Assembly (NCBI RefSeq): GCF_003634585.1 | Contig: NZ_RBLG01000002.1 | Span: 372,001-436,000, forward strand | DNA: 64,000 nt | Origin: Gillisia mitskevichiae | Lineage (GTDB): Bacteria > Bacteroidota > Bacteroidia > Flavobacteriales > Flavobacteriaceae | Reading direction: 5' to 3' | Shown: positions 8,972-18,338 of the stretch, piece after piece | Position numbering within the stretch: position 1 is the first letter of the stretch | Layout: every line of letters starts with the position of its first letter | Position numbers and translations under genes: made by a program | Notes under the pieces: generated by a model | Database searches by the model: none | Told to the model about the DNA's origin: nothing | What the model saw: the letters and a program-made list of their open reading frames with translations, nothing else

Positions 8972-9526
8972 TTATATTTTGGCCTTTTTTAATTTATCAG
9001 CAAATAATTGCTGTAATTTCTTGATCTTCGGATCTATAATCACCTGACAATATTGTTGTTGTCTATGATTGGTGTAATATTCCTTATGCTCTACTTCAGC
9101 TTCATAAAATGCTGAGGCCTCTGTGATTTCAGTAACAATTGGATCTATAAAAACCTTCTCTTCCCCTAGCCTACTCACGATTTCTAATGCATCAATCTCT
9201 TGATCTTCAGAATGATAAAAAATAGCACTTCTATATTGGGTACCTTTATCATATTGTTGTCTATTTAAAGTTGTAGGATCATGTGTACTAAAGAAAATTA
9301 ATAGTAATTCTTTATAAGATATAACATTTGGATCAAAATGCACTTCAATAGCTTCTGCGTGTCCGGTTCTCCCAGATATTATTTCTCTATATGCAGGATT
9401 TTTAATTTGCCCTCCAGTAAAACCTGGAATTACTTTGGCAACTCCCTCTACTCTTTCAAAAACAGCTTCGGTACACCAAAAACATCCACCCGCAAGGGTT
9501 GCAATTTTATATTCTATATTTTCCAT
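8972..9526 (-). CDS. msrA: Peptide-methionine (S)-S-oxide reductase
   Basis: Repairs oxidised methionine in proteins. 184 residues with the GGCFWC active site; the catalytic cysteine is C15 and the adjacent one C18. The conserved AEAIEV and EHKEYY segments are present. No signal peptide and no MsrB fusion are seen, so it is a cytoplasmic MsrA. It is the upstream member of a two-gene msrA-folE unit and is read away from the divergent DUF5916 gene at 9669. Confidence 0.96.
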   Translation of the reverse strand: MENIEYKIATLAGGCFWCTEAVFERVEGVAKVIPGFTGGQIKNPAYREIISGRTGHAEAIEVHFDPNVISYKELLLIFFSTHDPTTLNRQQYDKGTQYRSAIFYHSEDQEIDALEIVSRLGEEKVFIDPIVTEITEASAFYEAEVEHKEYYTNHRQQQYCQVIIDPKIKKLQQLFADKLKKAKI

Positions 9527-9668
9527 ATTCTACAAATGTTATTTAAAATTTACGAATTAATAAAAAAACAGCATTATTTAACGATTAATTGGGTTATGTT
9601 AAAAATAAATGACAATTCTTTTGTAATGTTGTAATTCTCAATATCTCCTATTATTTTATAATTCAAAT

Positions 9669-12116
9669 ATGTTGCTTAGAAAAATTTTCATCTTATTTGT
9701 CTGCTTCCCTCTCTTTACATTACAAGCTCAAAAACCCATCACTTCAAAAAAATCTCAAAAATCTTACGAGGCACAAAGAATTGGTACTGCCCCTACTGTA
9801 GATGGAATTCTAGATGATCATATTTGGAGCGAAATTCCAGATGCTACAGATTTTGTAATGGTAGAACCAGGAGATGGTACTCCAAGTAGAACAACTCATC
9901 CTACCATAGTAAAATTGGCTTATGACGATGAAGCTATTTATATAGCAGCTTCTATGATAGATAATGAACCAGAAAGAATCTTACGTCAGTTCACTCAGCG
10001 GGATAATATAGAACAATCAGATTTCTTTTTGATAGATATCAACACCTATAATGATGGAGAAAATCAAACGAGATTTGTAATCACATCTGCAGGAGCTATT
10101 GCAGATGCTAAGATGTCTGGTAATGATGAAGATTATAGTTATAATGTGGTTTGGGAAGGAGAAATTTCTTTTGATGATAAAGGCTGGTATGCCGAAATTA
10201 AAATTCCCTATGCCGCTTTAAGATTTCCGAAAAAAGAAGAACAATTATGGAGTATCCAATTTGGGAGAAATATATTGCATTTAAATGAAGTGTACACTTG
10301 GAACTATATAGATAAGTCTATTGGTAAGGATACTCAATATAATGGCTTACTAACAGGAATTAAGAATATTGATCCTCCAGTTAGATTGAGTTTTTATCCT
10401 TATGCTTCTGCTGAAGTAGACAATTTTCAAGGAAATACGGAAAGTAGCTTTAGTGCCGGACTCGATTTTAAATATGGAATTTCTGATGCCTTTACTCTGG
10501 ACGCAACTTTAATTCCAGATTTTGGCCAAACTGCATTTGATAAAGTAGAATTGAATCTTGGACCTTTCGAGCAGGCATTTGGAGAAAACAGGGCGTTTTT
10601 CACAGAAGGAACCGAACTATTTACAAAAGGAAATTTATTTTATTCCAGACGTATTGGAGATACTCCAATTGGTTTTAATACTGCACAAGCCAAATTATTA
10701 GATAATGAGGTTTTGATAGAAAATCCCGATAAAGCAGATCTTTTGAATGCGGTAAAGATCTCGGGAAGAACAAATAACGGATTAGGAGTTGGCTTTTTTA
10801 ATGCAATAACCAATGAAACTGAAGCAATACTTCGCGATACCATAAATGGTTTAAATAGGACAGTTGTTACTGAACCTTTTGCCAATTATAATATCGTGGT
10901 ACTAGATCAGCAATACAATCAAAATTCCTCTATTTCACTTATAAATACCAACGTAACCAGAAATGGACATGCTCGGGATGGGAATGTAACAGGCTTCTTA
11001 TTTGATATCAATAACAAATCAAATTCCTTTAATTATTCTGGTGAGGCTAAAATGAGCAATGTGAATAAACTGGAACAAAATATTACGGGCTTTGCTTCTT
11101 CATTTTCTATAGATAGAACAAAAGGCAATTTTAGATATGCAATTGCACATGAGTTCGCGAATGAAACTTATGACATTAATGATCTTGGCTTAAATTTCAC
11201 CAATAATTATAATGATTTCCACATAGAGACATCTTATAGAATATTTGAACCAACAAAAACCTTAAACACCTTTAATATTAGATTATTTGCAGATCACCAA
11301 CGAAGGTATATCCCAAATATTGAAACTTCTTCTAATATAGGCATCAATTATTTTGCGATTAATTTAGAAAGATTTGCTTTTGGAAATTTTATAAAATATA
11401 CCACAAAAAGGAAAGATTTTTTTGAAGCTAGAAGGGCTGGTAAATTCGTTAAGTATAATGATAATATCATCTTAGATGGCTTTATCTCATCGGATTATAG
11501 GAAGAAGTTTGCGCTAGACATCAATGCTAATTATCAAGGTTTCTTTAATTCTGAACAAGATAATTTCACAATTATTCTAAATCCTAGGTTCAGATTCAGC
11601 AACAAATTTTCAATGATCTATTCTGTTCAATATTCAGTTTCAAATAACAGAAATAGTTTTGTTGCACTAGAAACTAAAAAAGAGATATTTGGCTTAAGAG
11701 ATGTACAAAGTATAGAGAATTCTATTCAGGCTAGTTATAATTTTAACACCAAGCAGGCTCTAAATTTAAGTTTCAGAAATTTTTGGTCTGTTGCAGATTT
11801 TAAAGAGAACAATTTCAGTATTCTTAAAGAGAATGGAGATCTAGATCCTTATAATTATCAAGTAACTAAGGAGAATGATCCGAATGCTAATTTTAATATT
11901 TGGAATTTTGATCTTAGCTATAGCTGGCAATTTGCTCCTGGTAGTGAGGCAATTTTATTATATAGAAACTCTATATTTAATTTTGACAAACAAAGTGATA
12001 TTCAATTTACTAAAAGTTTACAAAATTTATTCGATCAAGATCTTAGACAAAATCTATCTTTGAGACTCGTTTATTATATAGATTATAACATCGCAAAAAA
12101 CATTTTTAAAGGCTAA
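9669..12116 (+). CDS. DUF5916 outer-membrane-like protein with CBM9-like N-terminus
   Basis: 815 residues with a signal peptide (about 1-20, ending in LQAQ). Residues about 30-235 resemble the family 9 carbohydrate-binding-like fold (TVDGILDDHIWSEIP, then a beta-rich region with FGRNI). The remainder is a long alternating hydrophobic/aromatic beta-strand region fitting an outer-membrane barrel of the DUF5916 type. The function is unknown and no enzyme residues are evident. It is followed 48 bases later by an ABC ATPase gene, but no functional tie is clear. Confidence 0.8.
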   Translation: MLLRKIFILFVCFPLFTLQAQKPITSKKSQKSYEAQRIGTAPTVDGILDDHIWSEIPDATDFVMVEPGDGTPSRTTHPTIVKLAYDDEAIYIAASMIDNEPERILRQFTQRDNIEQSDFFLIDINTYNDGENQTRFVITSAGAIADAKMSGNDEDYSYNVVWEGEISFDDKGWYAEIKIPYAALRFPKKEEQLWSIQFGRNILHLNEVYTWNYIDKSIGKDTQYNGLLTGIKNIDPPVRLSFYPYASAEVDNFQGNTESSFSAGLDFKYGISDAFTLDATLIPDFGQTAFDKVELNLGPFEQAFGENRAFFTEGTELFTKGNLFYSRRIGDTPIGFNTAQAKLLDNEVLIENPDKADLLNAVKISGRTNNGLGVGFFNAITNETEAILRDTINGLNRTVVTEPFANYNIVVLDQQYNQNSSISLINTNVTRNGHARDGNVTGFLFDINNKSNSFNYSGEAKMSNVNKLEQNITGFASSFSIDRTKGNFRYAIAHEFANETYDINDLGLNFTNNYNDFHIETSYRIFEPTKTLNTFNIRLFADHQRRYIPNIETSSNIGINYFAINLERFAFGNFIKYTTKRKDFFEARRAGKFVKYNDNIILDGFISSDYRKKFALDINANYQGFFNSEQDNFTIILNPRFRFSNKFSMIYSVQYSVSNNRNSFVALETKKEIFGLRDVQSIENSIQASYNFNTKQALNLSFRNFWSVADFKENNFSILKENGDLDPYNYQVTKENDPNANFNIWNFDLSYSWQFAPGSEAILLYRNSIFNFDKQSDIQFTKSLQNLFDQDLRQNLSLRLVYYIDYNIAKNIFKG

Positions 12117-12164
12117 TACCATTATTTTTAACCTTAAAACTGAAACATTTAGTTTATTAAAATC

Positions 12165-12833
12165 ATGATCTACGCAAACAATATTCATAAATATTACGGA
12201 GACCTCCACGTTCTAAAAGGGGTTAATTTACATATTAAAAAAAGCGAAATAGTATCTATTGTGGGTGCATCTGGTGCGGGTAAAACTACACTTTTACATA
12301 TTTTAGGCACTTTAGACCAGCCAAATAAAAAATCTGACAGCTCCTTAAAAGTAAATGGAATAGATATTTACTCTCAGAATTCTAAACTGCTTTCCAAATT
12401 TAGAAATGAACAAGTAGGCTTTATTTTTCAGTTTCATCAATTATTACCAGAATTCACAGCTTTAGAGAATATTTGTATTCCTGCATTTATTAAAGGTACT
12501 TCTAAGGCTACAGCAGAGAAACGAGCTTATGAACTGTTGGAATTCTTAAATTTATCTCCTAGAGCACATCATAAACCAGCTGAATTAAGTGGTGGAGAAC
12601 AGCAAAGAATTGCGGTTGCAAGATCTTTAATTAATAACCCAGCCGTAATCTATGCCGATGAACCTTCTGGTAACTTAGACAGTGAATCTGCTGAAAATTT
12701 ACACAAGTTGTTTTTTCAGCTTAGAGAAGAATTTCATCAAACCTTCGTGATAGTAACACATAATGAAGAGTTAGCGAATATGGCCGATAGAAAATTGACG
12801 ATGGTGGATGGAGAAATAGTTTCGGGTATGTAA
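12165..12833 (+). CDS. LolD-like ABC transporter ATPase
   Basis: 222 residues with all ABC ATPase motifs: Walker [10 protein letters not shown] (34-42), Q-loop near 89, signature LSGGEQQR (141-148), Walker B VIYADEP (161-167) and the switch histidine H199. The length and the [11 protein letters not shown] segment match the LolD/MacB-type subfamily that drives lipoprotein release or small-substrate export. No cognate FtsX/LolC-type permease is adjacent, so the partner must be encoded elsewhere. It converges on the next gene with a gap of 8 bases and no terminator. Confidence 0.85.
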   Translation: MIYANNIHKYYGDLHVLKGVNLHIKKSEIVSIVGASGAGKTTLLHILGTLDQPNKKSDSSLKVNGIDIYSQNSKLLSKFRNEQVGFIFQFHQLLPEFTALENICIPAFIKGTSKATAEKRAYELLEFLNLSPRAHHKPAELSGGEQQRIAVARSLINNPAVIYADEPSGNLDSESAENLHKLFFQLREEFHQTFVIVTHNEELANMADRKLTMVDGEIVSGM

Positions 12834-12841
12834 TCTATGAA

Positions 12842-13606
12842 CTAAAATTTCTCAAAAACTCCTAAGCCAAATAAAGCGAAATCGTATTTCACAGGATCTT
12901 CCTTATCCATTTTTCTAAGGGAGAGATCTAACTCGTAAACCGCTTTTGCATCATTTTGTTTTCTACTTAGCAAGCCCAGCTTTCTTGCTACATTTCCAGA
13001 GTGCACATCTAAGGGGCAAGATAATAACGATGGGGAGATATTTTTCCATATTCCAAAATCTACTCCTGCATTGTCTTTACGTATCATCCATCTTAAGAAC
13101 ATATTTATCCTTTTTGCTGCAGAACCTTTTAAGGGATCACTTACATGTTTTTCTGTTCTGGGTAAATGATCAATTTCAAAAAAAACAGCTTTAAATTCCG
13201 AAATGTTTTTCTGTAAAGATCCATTGGTAGATGGAGCTGAAAATACTGCTTCTAGCCCACCATGATTAAGATAAATGTTTTTAAGGCCTTTAATAAAACT
13301 TTTAAAGTCTAAAGCATTAAAGGTTCTATGTACAAAATTATCCAAAGGCTCTAAGTGGGAAACTGAATGATTTATAATAAAATCATAAGGGGAATTCCCC
13401 AAGTGATCCATCATCTTATTTGCGTTTTTTAAAATGCTCTTTCTATTTCCCCATGCAATAGTGGCTGCTAAAAAACCCGCAATTTCTATATCTTCCTTCT
13501 GTGTGAACTTATGGGGAATACTTATAGGATCGCTTTCAATAAAATTAAAATTATTATATTGAATGACTTTAGAATCTAGAAATTCCTTTAATTCTGTAGG
13601 TGACAA
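12842..13606 (-). CDS. DUF2400/TIGR02757 family protein
   Basis: 254 residues. The conserved block DPLKGSAAKRINMFLRWMIR followed by PLDVHSGNVARKLGLL is diagnostic for the DUF2400/TIGR02757 family, which is widespread in Bacteroidetes and other bacteria. The PLDVHSGNVARKLG segment recalls the helix-hairpin-helix region of DNA glycosylases, but no catalytic residue can be assigned. No signal peptide. A -7-like element (CAAATATA on the plus strand at 13634-13641) lies upstream. Function is unknown. Confidence 0.8.
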   Translation of the reverse strand: MSPTELKEFLDSKVIQYNNFNFIESDPISIPHKFTQKEDIEIAGFLAATIAWGNRKSILKNANKMMDHLGNSPYDFIINHSVSHLEPLDNFVHRTFNALDFKSFIKGLKNIYLNHGGLEAVFSAPSTNGSLQKNISEFKAVFFEIDHLPRTEKHVSDPLKGSAAKRINMFLRWMIRKDNAGVDFGIWKNISPSLLSCPLDVHSGNVARKLGLLSRKQNDAKAVYELDLSLRKMDKEDPVKYDFALFGLGVFEKF

Positions 13607-13861
13607 ATTTGAATGATTAAGATTTTAATAATCCAAATATAAAGTTTCGATATCAAAAACTATCATTTATAAAATTTTTAGTGCTTATGCATTTGTGTCG
13701 GAGAAATGATTAGATATGCTTCAAATAGGCAGCAATTCCTCATTAAAATATTAATGGCATCATTATTGGAAGATTAGCACTTAAGGCGAAATTTAATATT
13801 TCATTAACTTTCGCTGTTAAAACATGTATACTAATAAGATTCCAACCAAGATCAAATTTAT

Positions 13862-15070
13862 ATGATTGAAGCTTTACTACCTGAGAATGAATTAGCAAGG
13901 ATTACATCCCTAAATGACCTTCAAATTCTAAACTCTGGAACAGAAATAAATTATGATAATATTGCATACCTCGCATCTTATATCTGTGAAGTTCCAATTT
14001 CGTTAATAACACTAGTTGCAGAAAACAAGCAATGGTTTAAAGCTAAAGTAGGAACAGAATTATGTGATACAGATAGAAATGTCTCCTTTTGTTCTCATGC
14101 TATTTTACATCCAGATGAGATCATGGAAGTTAAAGATACTCACCTAGATCATAGATTTGTAGATAATCCACTTGTAACCTCAGATCCTAATATTAGATTC
14201 TATGCGGGTATGCCAATTAGATCTGCGGAAGGAGATGCTCTTGGAACTTTGTGTGTTCTGGACAAGAAACCTCATTCTTTAAATGACAAACAGAAGGAAG
14301 CTCTAAAAGCCTTAGCTAAACAAGTTGAGAACTTATTCGATCTACGTCGCCAAAATCTTGCTTTAGAGAAAGTTAAAAAGGAATTAGGAACAAAAAATAA
14401 TTTACTTAAAGAATTTGCTGGAACTGTATCTCACGATATGAAAATGCCTCTTGCAAATATGATAATAACCTCGGATCTTCTAAAAGCTAAATACGGAAAT
14501 TTATTAGATGCTACTGGGCTTAACTATCTTACTTATTTAAAACAATCCTCTTTTAGATTAAGCAATTATATTACAGATATTCTTAATCATTACGAAAGTG
14601 ATACTTTATTAGATTCTCATACTGAAGATTTTGATCTACAGGATGTTTTAGAACAGATCATAGATCTATTAAATATAAAATTTGATTGTGAGATCAATTT
14701 GCCTGAAGATAATTTAATTGTTCACTGTAATAGAGCCGCATTTCAACAGATATTTTTTAACCTTATTGGAAATAGTTTAAAATATAACAATCAAGAGAAG
14801 ATCGTTATAGATGTAACGGGGATAGAAAAGAACGGTTATTATTATTTTTCCATAACAGATAATGGGATTGGTATTCCTGAAAATAAGCAAGAAGCTATTT
14901 TTGAACTATTTACCATTGTAGAAGAATCCGATAGAAGTGGTAACCGTGGAAACGGAATTGGGCTATCTACCGTTCAAAAATTAGTACACAATTTGGGAGG
15001 AGAAATCTCAGTGAAATCTGTAGTAAATAAAGGAACAACCTTCAACTTTACCATTAAACGTGCGCTATAG
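13862..15070 (+). CDS. GAF-domain sensor histidine kinase
   Basis: 402 residues and no membrane segment, so a cytosolic sensor. A GAF domain spans about 25-165, with the typical SFCSHAI motif at 75-81 and the FYAGMPIRSAEGDALGTLCVLD block at about 113-134. A dimerisation helix with phospho-acceptor H191 (VSHDMKMPLANM) follows, then an HATPase domain with the N box (NLIGNSLKYN), G1 (DNGIGIPE) and G2 (GNGIGLSTV). All catalytic motifs are intact. It is followed by a paralogue; no response regulator is nearby, so the partner is unknown. Confidence 0.9.
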   Translation: MIEALLPENELARITSLNDLQILNSGTEINYDNIAYLASYICEVPISLITLVAENKQWFKAKVGTELCDTDRNVSFCSHAILHPDEIMEVKDTHLDHRFVDNPLVTSDPNIRFYAGMPIRSAEGDALGTLCVLDKKPHSLNDKQKEALKALAKQVENLFDLRRQNLALEKVKKELGTKNNLLKEFAGTVSHDMKMPLANMIITSDLLKAKYGNLLDATGLNYLTYLKQSSFRLSNYITDILNHYESDTLLDSHTEDFDLQDVLEQIIDLLNIKFDCEINLPEDNLIVHCNRAAFQQIFFNLIGNSLKYNNQEKIVIDVTGIEKNGYYYFSITDNGIGIPENKQEAIFELFTIVEESDRSGNRGNGIGLSTVQKLVHNLGGEISVKSVVNKGTTFNFTIKRAL

Positions 15071-15161
15071 TTAAAAATATCCTTGATTTTCAGTAAAATA
15101 GCTGAGAAAAATTTCCTATTATTGACTATAATTGATAACTGTAGTAGAAGCAGGGAGTAAT

Positions 15162-16361
15162 ATGGAGCAAAAAACAGCGTTTAATGAAAAAATACGTCAA
15201 TCTATTTTAATAGATTACAATATTTCCAAAACGACTACTGAAGAAGATTTTAATCAACTTACCTTTTTGGCATCAACTATCTGCCATGCCCCTACAGCAT
15301 TTTTAAGTATAATAGATAAGAATCATGTTTGGCTTAAGTCTAAAACAGGAATAAACATAGATGAGATCGAGCGAAAAAACTCTTTTGCTCAACTCACTTT
15401 AGAATCTAAAGAACAACAATATTGTTTAAATTATTCTGAAAACCCTCAGGTCTTTGAGGAAGCTAAAATCCATTATCAAGAACTTTATAAATTCTATATA
15501 GGCATTCCCTTAAAGAATGCTCAGGGATATATTATTGGGGTTTTAAGTGTTTTAGACACTAAAGAACGTCAATTAAAGAAACATCAAATTGAAGGTTTAA
15601 AAGCTCTAGCAAACCAATGTGTGAAGTTGTTCGAGTTTGCTAAGCAAAATAAAAAGTTTAGTATTGTTCAGCGAAAGCTTAAACAGAAATATCAGGAATT
15701 AGAGAAATTTGCAAGTGTAGTTTCCCATGATATAAAGTCTCCTCTGGCAAATATTATTTCCCTTACAGAGTTACTTAAGGTTGAAAATCAGGGTAAATTT
15801 GATGATGAAACCACTCAATATTTAAATTATCTAAATGAATCTTCTTATTCTCTGCGGAATTATGTAGATGGAATTTTGAGCTTTTATCGAAGTGAACATA
15901 TTTTAGAGAAGGATTACGAAAATGTAGATCTTCATAATCTTCTTAGCGGAATAGCTCATTTATATGATGTTGCAAACGATGTGGAAATAGATTTCCCTGA
16001 GACAGTAACCTTACATCATGTAAACAAAGCAGCTCTTACACAGGTTTTTCTGAATTTAGTAACCAATGCCTTAAAATATAATAGTAAAGATCACAGGAAG
16101 ATCCAGATCACCTTTAAAAAGACTGAAACTTTCTATCATTTTGCGGTGATAGATAATGGAGATGGTTTTTCTGAAGAAAACTCTAATAAGATCTTCGAGC
16201 TTTTTACAACGCTAGACACTAATGATCGTGATGGTAACCCAGGTAGTGGTATTGGATTAGCTACTGTAAAAAAACTTATAAATAGTATGGGAGGAAATAT
16301 TAAGGTTAGTTCTACTCTAGGAGAAGGAAGTAACTTCCAGTTCACTATTAAACGAGTTTAG
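15162..16361 (+). CDS. GAF-domain sensor histidine kinase, divergent paralogue
   Basis: Paralogue of the preceding kinase with the same architecture. I place the start at the ATG at 15162 (399 residues) because the distance to the GAF domain then matches the first copy. A TTG at 15132 would add 10 residues. The phospho-acceptor H189 lies in VVSHDIKSPLANII; the N box (NLVTNALKYN) and G2 (GSGIGLATV) are intact, while G1 reads DNGDGFSEE instead of DNGIGIPE. The GAF domain is changed where the first copy has SFCSHAI (here SFAQLTL). This suggests duplicated signalling with altered input. No response regulator is adjacent. Confidence 0.87.
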   Translation: MEQKTAFNEKIRQSILIDYNISKTTTEEDFNQLTFLASTICHAPTAFLSIIDKNHVWLKSKTGINIDEIERKNSFAQLTLESKEQQYCLNYSENPQVFEEAKIHYQELYKFYIGIPLKNAQGYIIGVLSVLDTKERQLKKHQIEGLKALANQCVKLFEFAKQNKKFSIVQRKLKQKYQELEKFASVVSHDIKSPLANIISLTELLKVENQGKFDDETTQYLNYLNESSYSLRNYVDGILSFYRSEHILEKDYENVDLHNLLSGIAHLYDVANDVEIDFPETVTLHHVNKAALTQVFLNLVTNALKYNSKDHRKIQITFKKTETFYHFAVIDNGDGFSEENSNKIFELFTTLDTNDRDGNPGSGIGLATVKKLINSMGGNIKVSSTLGEGSNFQFTIKRV

Positions 16362-16421
16362 TACAGCTTAATTACAGTTATAAAAAGCTGTTTTATATAT
16401 TTGATAAACAATTAAATATTC

Positions 16422-18338
16422 ATGCAGTTTTATCACCCAGAGGTTTTATACGCGCTTGTACTGCTGATTATTCCTATACTTGTTCATTTATTTCAACTTA
16501 GAAAATTTCAAACCGAATATTTTACCAACGTAAAATTTTTGAAGCAACTAAGCCTTCAAACCCGTAAAAGCTCAAGGATAAAAAAATGGTTGGTACTTAC
16601 TACTAGGTTATTTGCGCTTGCCTCTATCATTTTTGCGTTTTCTCAACCCTATTTTCCTTCAAATATCCCAAATTCTAAAAATGTAGAAACTGTTATTTTT
16701 CTAGATAATTCGTACAGCATGGAAGCAAAAGGAAAAAAAGGGAAACTATTAGAGCGTAGTGTACAGGAATTATTAGAGAATGAATTTTCCAATAAGAACA
16801 TTAACTTATTCACTAATTCTGAAGAGTATAAAAATCTAACTAAAGAAGATCTACAAAATATAAAATATACTGGAGATCGATTAGATTTTAAAACTGCATT
16901 ATTAAAAGCAACAAGTAGTTTTTCTAAAGACACTAATACAATAAAGAAATTCCTGTTGATTTCTGATTTTCAACAAAATTTCGGGTTCATAAGAGAGAAT
17001 TCAGATCCAAAGATTGATATTTTTACCTATCAGCAATTTCCGGAGAGAAAACAGAATATACAAATAGATACTGCATTTCTCTCTTCTGAGACAATGGATT
17101 CCATGATCCTAAATGTTACCCTTAGTAGTTCTGACAACAACTCTCAAACTTCATCTGTTTCACTTTACAATAATGATAAATTATTAGGTAAAACGAGCGC
17201 TAACTTGGAGCCAAACTCTAAAGTAAATCTTAGTTTTCCAATAAATGAATTGGAAATCCTACAGGGCAAGATCCAAATTGATGATAACGGACTCTTATTT
17301 GACAACACCCTCTATTTCTCCTTAAACAAGACTCAAGCTATCAAGGTGTGTAGTATTAATGGGGTGCAGAGTGATTTCTTAAAACGCATTTATACAGCTC
17401 CAGAATTTAATTATTCCAGTTTTTTAGATACTTCCATTAATTACAATTCTCTAAATGATGCAGATGTTATCATTATAAATGAAATTCCAGAACTAAATGA
17501 GGTTTTAGCTTCCACCCTTTTCAAATTAAATTCGAAAAACAAAGTTTTTATTATCATCCCATCCGCAGAAAGATTGGGATCAAATTTTATCAATTTTTTA
17601 AAGAAACTTGGAATTTCAGGTTTTAACCAATTTCAGGAACAAGAGAAATTTATAACAAGTATAAAATTTCAACATCCATTATATAAAGGTGTATTTGATA
17701 AGCAGGTTAAAAATTTTGAATTCCCAAAAGTGCAGTTCAATTATAATTTAGGCTCTGGTTCTAATACTATTTTAACGCTTCAGGATAACCAATCATTTTT
17801 AATGCAAAAAGGAAATTCATTTATATTTTCTGCACCATTAAATTCAAAAAATTCAAATTTCATTCAGTCGCCTCTGGTAGTTCCCACTTTTTACAAGATG
17901 GCTATTTCAACAATTAATCCTCCAGCTCTCTACAACTATTTAGGAATGGAAAATAAGATAAGCTTACCAATACCGGTTTCTAATGACGAGATCGTAAAAT
18001 TAAATTCAGGCAAAATATCTTTTATTCCCCAACAAAGAAGTTTTGATGGAAAAATAGAGATTACCACTAACGAATTGCCTCAAAACCCAGATAATTATTC
18101 TGTAGAATTAAGAGATACTCCACAAATGGCCATTAGTTATAATGTTTCCAGAGAGGAAAGTAAGATGGTATATGATGAATTGGGTAGCAATAAAAATGTC
18201 CAACAGTTACAGGATCTAAAGGAATTTTTTATTTCTGAAGGCTATGCAACTGAAAAGAATGCTTTTTGGAAATGGTTTGTTACTTTTGCTCTGTTATTTT
18301 TAATAATTGAAACATTACTTCTAAAATATTTTAAATGA
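16422..18338 (+). CDS. BatA/aerotolerance-type membrane protein
   Basis: 638 residues. The N-terminal BatA domain (about 1-80) has two membrane helices, the sequence FYHPEVLYALVLLIIPILVH at the start, and a short basic loop. A VWA-like region follows with a MIDAS-type motif (LDNSYSM). A long periplasmic segment and a C-terminal membrane helix (about 612-634) complete it. This family typically sits in bat operons with MoxR ATPases, but here none is adjacent. Its stop overlaps the next gene's start by 4 bases (ATGA), which implies translational coupling to the dihydroorotase-like gene. Function is unknown. Confidence 0.8.
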   Translation: MQFYHPEVLYALVLLIIPILVHLFQLRKFQTEYFTNVKFLKQLSLQTRKSSRIKKWLVLTTRLFALASIIFAFSQPYFPSNIPNSKNVETVIFLDNSYSMEAKGKKGKLLERSVQELLENEFSNKNINLFTNSEEYKNLTKEDLQNIKYTGDRLDFKTALLKATSSFSKDTNTIKKFLLISDFQQNFGFIRENSDPKIDIFTYQQFPERKQNIQIDTAFLSSETMDSMILNVTLSSSDNNSQTSSVSLYNNDKLLGKTSANLEPNSKVNLSFPINELEILQGKIQIDDNGLLFDNTLYFSLNKTQAIKVCSINGVQSDFLKRIYTAPEFNYSSFLDTSINYNSLNDADVIIINEIPELNEVLASTLFKLNSKNKVFIIIPSAERLGSNFINFLKKLGISGFNQFQEQEKFITSIKFQHPLYKGVFDKQVKNFEFPKVQFNYNLGSGSNTILTLQDNQSFLMQKGNSFIFSAPLNSKNSNFIQSPLVVPTFYKMAISTINPPALYNYLGMENKISLPIPVSNDEIVKLNSGKISFIPQQRSFDGKIEITTNELPQNPDNYSVELRDTPQMAISYNVSREESKMVYDELGSNKNVQQLQDLKEFFISEGYATEKNAFWKWFVTFALLFLIIETLLLKYFK

